This document shows positions 17,310 through 21,036 of a DNA stretch of 21,036 bases, piece by piece. Source of the DNA: Plantago elongata (Eukaryota > Streptophyta > Magnoliopsida > Lamiales > Plantaginaceae); NCBI GenBank assembly GCA_036897095.1, contig JAYMSP010003112.1:1-21036 (forward strand), written 5' to 3'. Position 1 is the first letter of the stretch. Each line of letters starts with the position of its first letter. The position numbers and the translations under genes were made by a program. The notes beneath the pieces were generated by a model, which worked only from the letters and a program-made list of their open reading frames with translations, ran no database searches and was not told where the DNA came from.

Positions 17310-18506
17310 TTAGCTTTTGGCTTTGCAAATGGAAGCTTCAATCCTAGGCTGAAAAGAGTAGCCACACACAAACTCTCTACCCTCCCCATTGTGATCATCA
17401 TCCTCAAATTCAACCCATTCATCTTCACCTAAATTATACACAACATAACTACAAACTTCACTCGAATTCAAGCAAACCAACATACACTCCCCTGCTCCAC
17501 TGCAGTTCACATCAACCTTCTTCCCGTAATACTTTTGCGACATCCAATCCGGCATCTTCGTCACCTGCCTCCAACATTCGTCCCATTTCCACACCCGAAC
17601 ACTAGCGCTTTCGAACATCTCCAACATCAACACCACACACATCTCTCCATCCAGCTCAACGATATCAATCGAATACTCACACGATACCGGCAGTAGCCTT
17701 GGATACACCAACGTTGTTTCTTGATTCAGATTGCAGCATACAATGCTGCCAGATGGGCTCAAAAAGTACAGAACTTGTTCGTTTTGTTTGTTGACTGTCA
17801 GCAGAGATGAAAACTGCTTACATGGACTTCGTTGCGTGTTAGTCGATACCACGTCCCCGCATTTGGTTAGGAAATACTCGGTGGACTCTGCTTCGGAGGG
17901 GTCGTTGAGTCGGGCAAGGCGAACTTCAGGTCCCCATTCGTCATGGCCAGCATTGTAACGTTTGAACGTGAGATTGAAACTAGATAGGTCTCCGGAAACT
18001 ACGGCGAGATTACATGTATCTGAATTAGACAACATTCCGATTGCGTGAACGGGAGCGAGAGCGTGAACGGGTTTGATTTGTTGAGTGAACCGGGTGATCG
18101 GGTTGGTGATGAGGAACTGGCCGGTTTGATGGTCGCGGAAACAGATCAATCCGCCTGATGAAGCGACAGGTATGAAATTGGAATTGGTTTGTGGAAACAG
18201 GGGATTTAGTTTTCTCCATTTTCTTTGGGAAGGGTCGAATATGACGTTCGAGTGTGTAATGGTATCGGAATCGACCATTAAGAAGCAAGGATCACGGTTC
18301 GGGACGCGAGAGCAGGCGAGAGTGAAAGTAGGAGAATGGGCAATGGATTTCCAGTTCTTGCAAACGGAAGTTGATTGGAAGAAGGAAGATGTTGGTAGGA
18401 AGGAAAGTACTCGTTCAAGAAGATCTTGATTGAGGTCGTTTAATGGGAATGGTGTTGTAGATGATGATGATGATGATTTTCTCTTTCTTGAGCCTTGAAG
18501 CTCCAT
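17310..18506 (-). CDS. F-box protein of the HWS/LCR (F-box/kelch-like) type
   Basis: Probable substrate receptor of an SCF ubiquitin ligase; the target is unknown. The single intronless frame gives 398 residues. A basic, serine-rich start (residues 1-20) is followed by an F-box at about 22-62 (LNQDLLERVLSFLP, then CKNWKSIAHSPTF). After it come spaced aromatic and glycine motifs of a divergent kelch/F-box-associated propeller (SGGLICFRDH, LITNPITR, VRVWKWDECWRQVTKMPDWM). The ending CGYSFQPRIEA matches the end of HAWAIIAN SKIRT-like proteins. The overall pattern recalls Arabidopsis At5g43190 more than HWS itself, but that is from memory. I chose the ATG at 18506 because a TATA box lies about 50 bp upstream. 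The longer in-frame start at 18713 would read through that TATA box and adds no family sequence. No disruption was seen. Confidence 0.9.
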   Translation of the reverse strand: MELQGSRKRKSSSSSSTTPFPLNDLNQDLLERVLSFLPTSSFFQSTSVCKNWKSIAHSPTFTLACSRVPNRDPCFLMVDSDTITHSNVIFDPSQRKWRKLNPLFPQTNSNFIPVASSGGLICFRDHQTGQFLITNPITRFTQQIKPVHALAPVHAIGMLSNSDTCNLAVVSGDLSSFNLTFKRYNAGHDEWGPEVRLARLNDPSEAESTEYFLTKCGDVVSTNTQRSPCKQFSSLLTVNKQNEQVLYFLSPSGSIVCCNLNQETTLVYPRLLPVSCEYSIDIVELDGEMCVVLMLEMFESASVRVWKWDECWRQVTKMPDWMSQKYYGKKVDVNCSGAGECMLVCLNSSEVCSYVVYNLGEDEWVEFEDDDHNGEGREFVCGYSFQPRIEASICKAKS

Positions 18507-18554
18507 TGTTGATTGAGTGAGTGAGTTTATGGAGTGTTGTGTGGATGGGGTAAA

Positions 18555-18561
18555 ATTTATA
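18555..18561 (-). promoter_or_regulatory. TATA box of the F-box gene
   Basis: TATAAAT on the minus strand, in the context CACTATAAATTTTACCCC, about 50 bp upstream of the ATG at 18506. It predicts transcription start near 18530 and a short leader. Confidence 0.65.
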
Positions 18562-19400
18562 GTGATGATGGTATCAATGCAATGGAGTGTTGTGGGTTGA
18601 CAAAGAGTAAAGTTAAAGAGGCATTTGACAAATGCAAAAGAACAAAGTGTTGAATTATTAATTTCACCGGTCGTGGAAATTGGAAAAGGGAGGGAGATTT
18701 GCATCCAAGTCACTTGGATTAAGGTTTTTTTGGTATATTGACTTCACTTGTGAAGTTTTGCCAATCACCTCTCTCTAGAGCCTATGTTTTTACTTGTTAA
18801 TGTTCACAAACCAAGTTAGAGCTCAGCTTGTTTAACAATTCTAGAGAGCTTCTCAGCTGACTTTTAGTCCAAGTTAATGTGGTGTGACCTCTTAAATAAT
18901 AAGCAAGGCATTTTTATGTATGAAAGTAGTAATTAAATGGAGAAAATTGTTGGTAAGTATGGATCAATCCAAACAAATTAATTAGATTTCAACTATATAA
19001 ACTCAAAATAGAATTTCAGATTTTATCAAATTCGTTCTATTTATAAAAAGTTCAAAACATTATCATATATAATAGAGTTAGGGCCGTATATGATTGTAAA
19101 GTACGAGAAGTACATAAAACAAAAATACTCTATATTTTTTGGGTGGACGGTTGCATAAATTTCATTGCTCAACTCTAAGAGTTAAGGCTGAACAGTTACG
19201 AGTTGGTTTAAAATGACTACTTATGACAGATTAAAACAAGTAAAGTTGATATAAGTTGGAGTGTTATCAAAAATAGGTGAAATTAGAAGGGGGTGGGAGC
19301 AATTTGTTAGTGTGGAAAGCAAAAGTAGAAAGGTAGCGTTGAGGAGGTGAGACGAGAAGAGGGAATAGAAATGTTACGAGGAAAAAGTGGTTATCTTATC
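18562..19400. other. F-box upstream region
   Basis: No gene was recognised. Imperfect dyad symmetry occurs at about 18812-18885 (AGCTCAGCT versus AGCTTCTCAGCTGAC, with CCAAGTTA on both outer sides), possibly a decayed foldback element. Confidence 0.4.
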
Positions 19401-19420
19401 ATATAATATAATATAATATT
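19401..19420. repeat. Short TATAA-type microsatellite
   Basis: About four ATATA/TATAA units in a row. Confidence 0.6.
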
Positions 19421-20836
19421 GTTTTGTTATTTTACAGTGATGCGTGTGTGCATATGTCGTGTGATTTCACGGCGCCGATAGGGTCTTCTCATCTCTTTAG
19501 GTTGCTGCTGCTGACTTTTATCGACAAAAGAACATCCACCAGGGGACCCTATGTTTACTTTTTCTTCCTTTCCCACGCTTACCAATCACTATTTCCTATT
19601 TTCTTTTTCTTATGTAACTTCGATCACTTCATTTTAATTCCTCATTACTCTTAAAATTTAATAATAAAAATTGAAATTGTTACATTCATATATAATAATA
19701 TAATTCCATCACATATTAAATGATTGTATTTGAACATAATTTATGATGAAGAATATTTAGGATTGAACGTTGAATTGTGGAGTGTAAAGCTTGTTATAAT
19801 CACATATCTGAGAGACTGTGACTATATCTCCTACCCGAGTTCATAGACAGAGAAATTATATTTCTCCTTACATGTATATTCTTGTCAAGAGTTGTTTATT
19901 CATCTTCTGTTGTGCCAGTCACGTATCAAACAATCACAATTGCTCCGAGTGTGCCCCGTTGGACCTTCTCTTCCAATTCCTTTGTTTTGCAGATGAATGT
20001 ATGGTGTTATGCAAAAGCTTCCAATCTGTATGTAATTGAATCCCAAAACATGCCTCCATTCGTACGCCTCAACCTCGGGGCAATCTGTTTGCTGGCAGAA
20101 ATTTTGGATCATGTTCTGACTAAATACACCCTTAATGTTAAACGTCATATCATTTCGACTCTTAGTAACACCAAATAAGACACAATAAGTATTTTGGAGT
20201 GTCGGTCTTTTTTTTCTAGAAGAGGTCACTTGTTTAACCACATCGTGGATCAGGCCACGTCCAAAGTTAATACTTGGTATACTCGCTGAGCCACTTTAAT
20301 TCAATTCATAACCAACACAATTCATTCCTACTGCCTGTTTATTGTCAAACTCCTTTTGAAAGCAACACACAATTAGCAAACATTTTTCTAGAATGTCATG
20401 AGGTCGCCTCCGCTAGCTAACGGTATATTTGTTTAAAGGAGTTGACGGTTCAGTTCAGGGATACGTAACCTACTTGCTTGGCAAATTGTGTGGGATCCCG
20501 ACTCACTGTGGGCACTTTATCGACTTTTGGCACGATCATTGATTGCCACAAACGATTACTAGAGTATGTTCCACACAACCCTCCTCGTACTCGTCGTCAA
20601 TTTTCTCACAAATGTCCACTGAATTTCTCCCACCTTGCTCAGGTTCTGCCATAGGATGTTTCATGAAAAATTATTGGAATCCCTATCCCGACTTCACCCA
20701 CGAGATATTGTTGAATACGGTTATATACCTTTGTTGCCATTTCGTCGAAACTCAGATGGGAGTGTAGCAAGTAAAATTGCACAAATGATAATTTGATAAA
20801 CTTGTTTAATGCGGGGTACAATTCTCTAGTCTAATC
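19421..20836. other. Unassigned region, possibly old retrotransposon sequence
   Basis: Base composition is more even than in the other spacers, and several open frames of 60-113 codons overlap on both strands (for example 19882-20178 plus, 20241-19900 minus). None shows a protein family I recognise and none has intron or promoter support. Degraded LTR-retrotransposon DNA is possible but unproven. Confidence 0.35.
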
Positions 20837-21036
20837 CTCTGATTCTAGTTGCCTAAGACGACGAACTTGGATCTTCAAATTCTTCGGTCTAGAACTTTAT
20901 CTTCAAATTCGAACGAACGTCGATGCGAGGGCTTTTTGGCTTGATCTCAGATCGAACGTCGAACTTGTAGACGTTTATGGCGAGCAATGACGATCTTCTT
21001 GGAGATTTGACGAACTCTTCGAAGAGTGCTTCTCGA
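20837..21036. repeat. Repetitive GAACGTCGA-rich sequence at the right edge
   Basis: GATCTTCAAATTC / TATCTTCAAATTC recur near 20871 and 20899, GAACGTCGA recurs near 20917 and 20954, and CTTCGA/TCGAAG motifs cluster near 21015. The texture is that of an LTR or leader region running off the window. Confidence 0.35.

Noticed and set aside
18025..18429. Overlapping frames of 85-87 codons on both strands
   Set aside because: They lie inside the F-box gene in other phases and lack any family signature.
18507..18713. A longer N-terminus for the F-box protein
   Set aside because: The extension reads through the TATA box at 18555-18561, adds low-complexity residues and has no family match.
19882..20241. 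Frames of 98 codons (plus) and 113 codons (minus)
   Set aside because: They overlap each other on opposite strands, start or end arbitrarily, and match no family I recognise.

Overview
The window is plant nuclear DNA, most probably from a eudicot. It is AT-rich, its genes are split by GT-AG introns, it carries many plant-type miniature transposons (Stowaway, Tourist, hAT- and Mutator-like) and a tRNA-derived SINE, and all three recognisable proteins are plant families. The species cannot be named from the sequence.

Layout. (1) 1-6974, plus strand: the last ten exons of a sterol-4alpha-carboxylate 3-dehydrogenase (3BETAHSD/D) with a C-terminal reticulon domain; its N-terminal third lies before the window. 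Introns hold a Stowaway MITE, an antisense SINE with a perfect 19-bp target duplication, a 28-30-bp tandem array and a 1.3-kb Mutator-like element. (2) 8091-10683, minus strand: a complete three-exon 3-ketoacyl-CoA synthase closest to FIDDLEHEAD (FDH/KCS10), tail-to-tail with the first gene. (3) 10684-17309: no recognisable gene, but a run of repeats: a hairpin, a Stowaway MITE with a doubled right end, a solo-LTR candidate, an old hAT-like MITE, a Tourist-like MITE, an orphan promoter-like block rich in site II and telo-box motifs, a foldback element with a tandem-repeat core, and another short TIR element. (4) 17310-18506, minus strand: an intronless F-box gene of the HWS/LCR type with a visible TATA box. 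(5) 18562-21036: no gene recognised.

Function. The first two genes both act on membrane or surface lipids in the ER: one removes C-4 methyl groups during sterol synthesis, the other makes very-long-chain acyl chains for the epidermis. From memory, their closest Arabidopsis relatives are neighbouring loci (At2g26250 and At2g26260), so the pair looks like conserved microsynteny. No new biological system is evident. The most interesting material is the repeats: a Mutator-like element with opposed motif arrays 39 bp from a splice acceptor, a SINE with an exact internal duplication, and an orphan housekeeping-type promoter.
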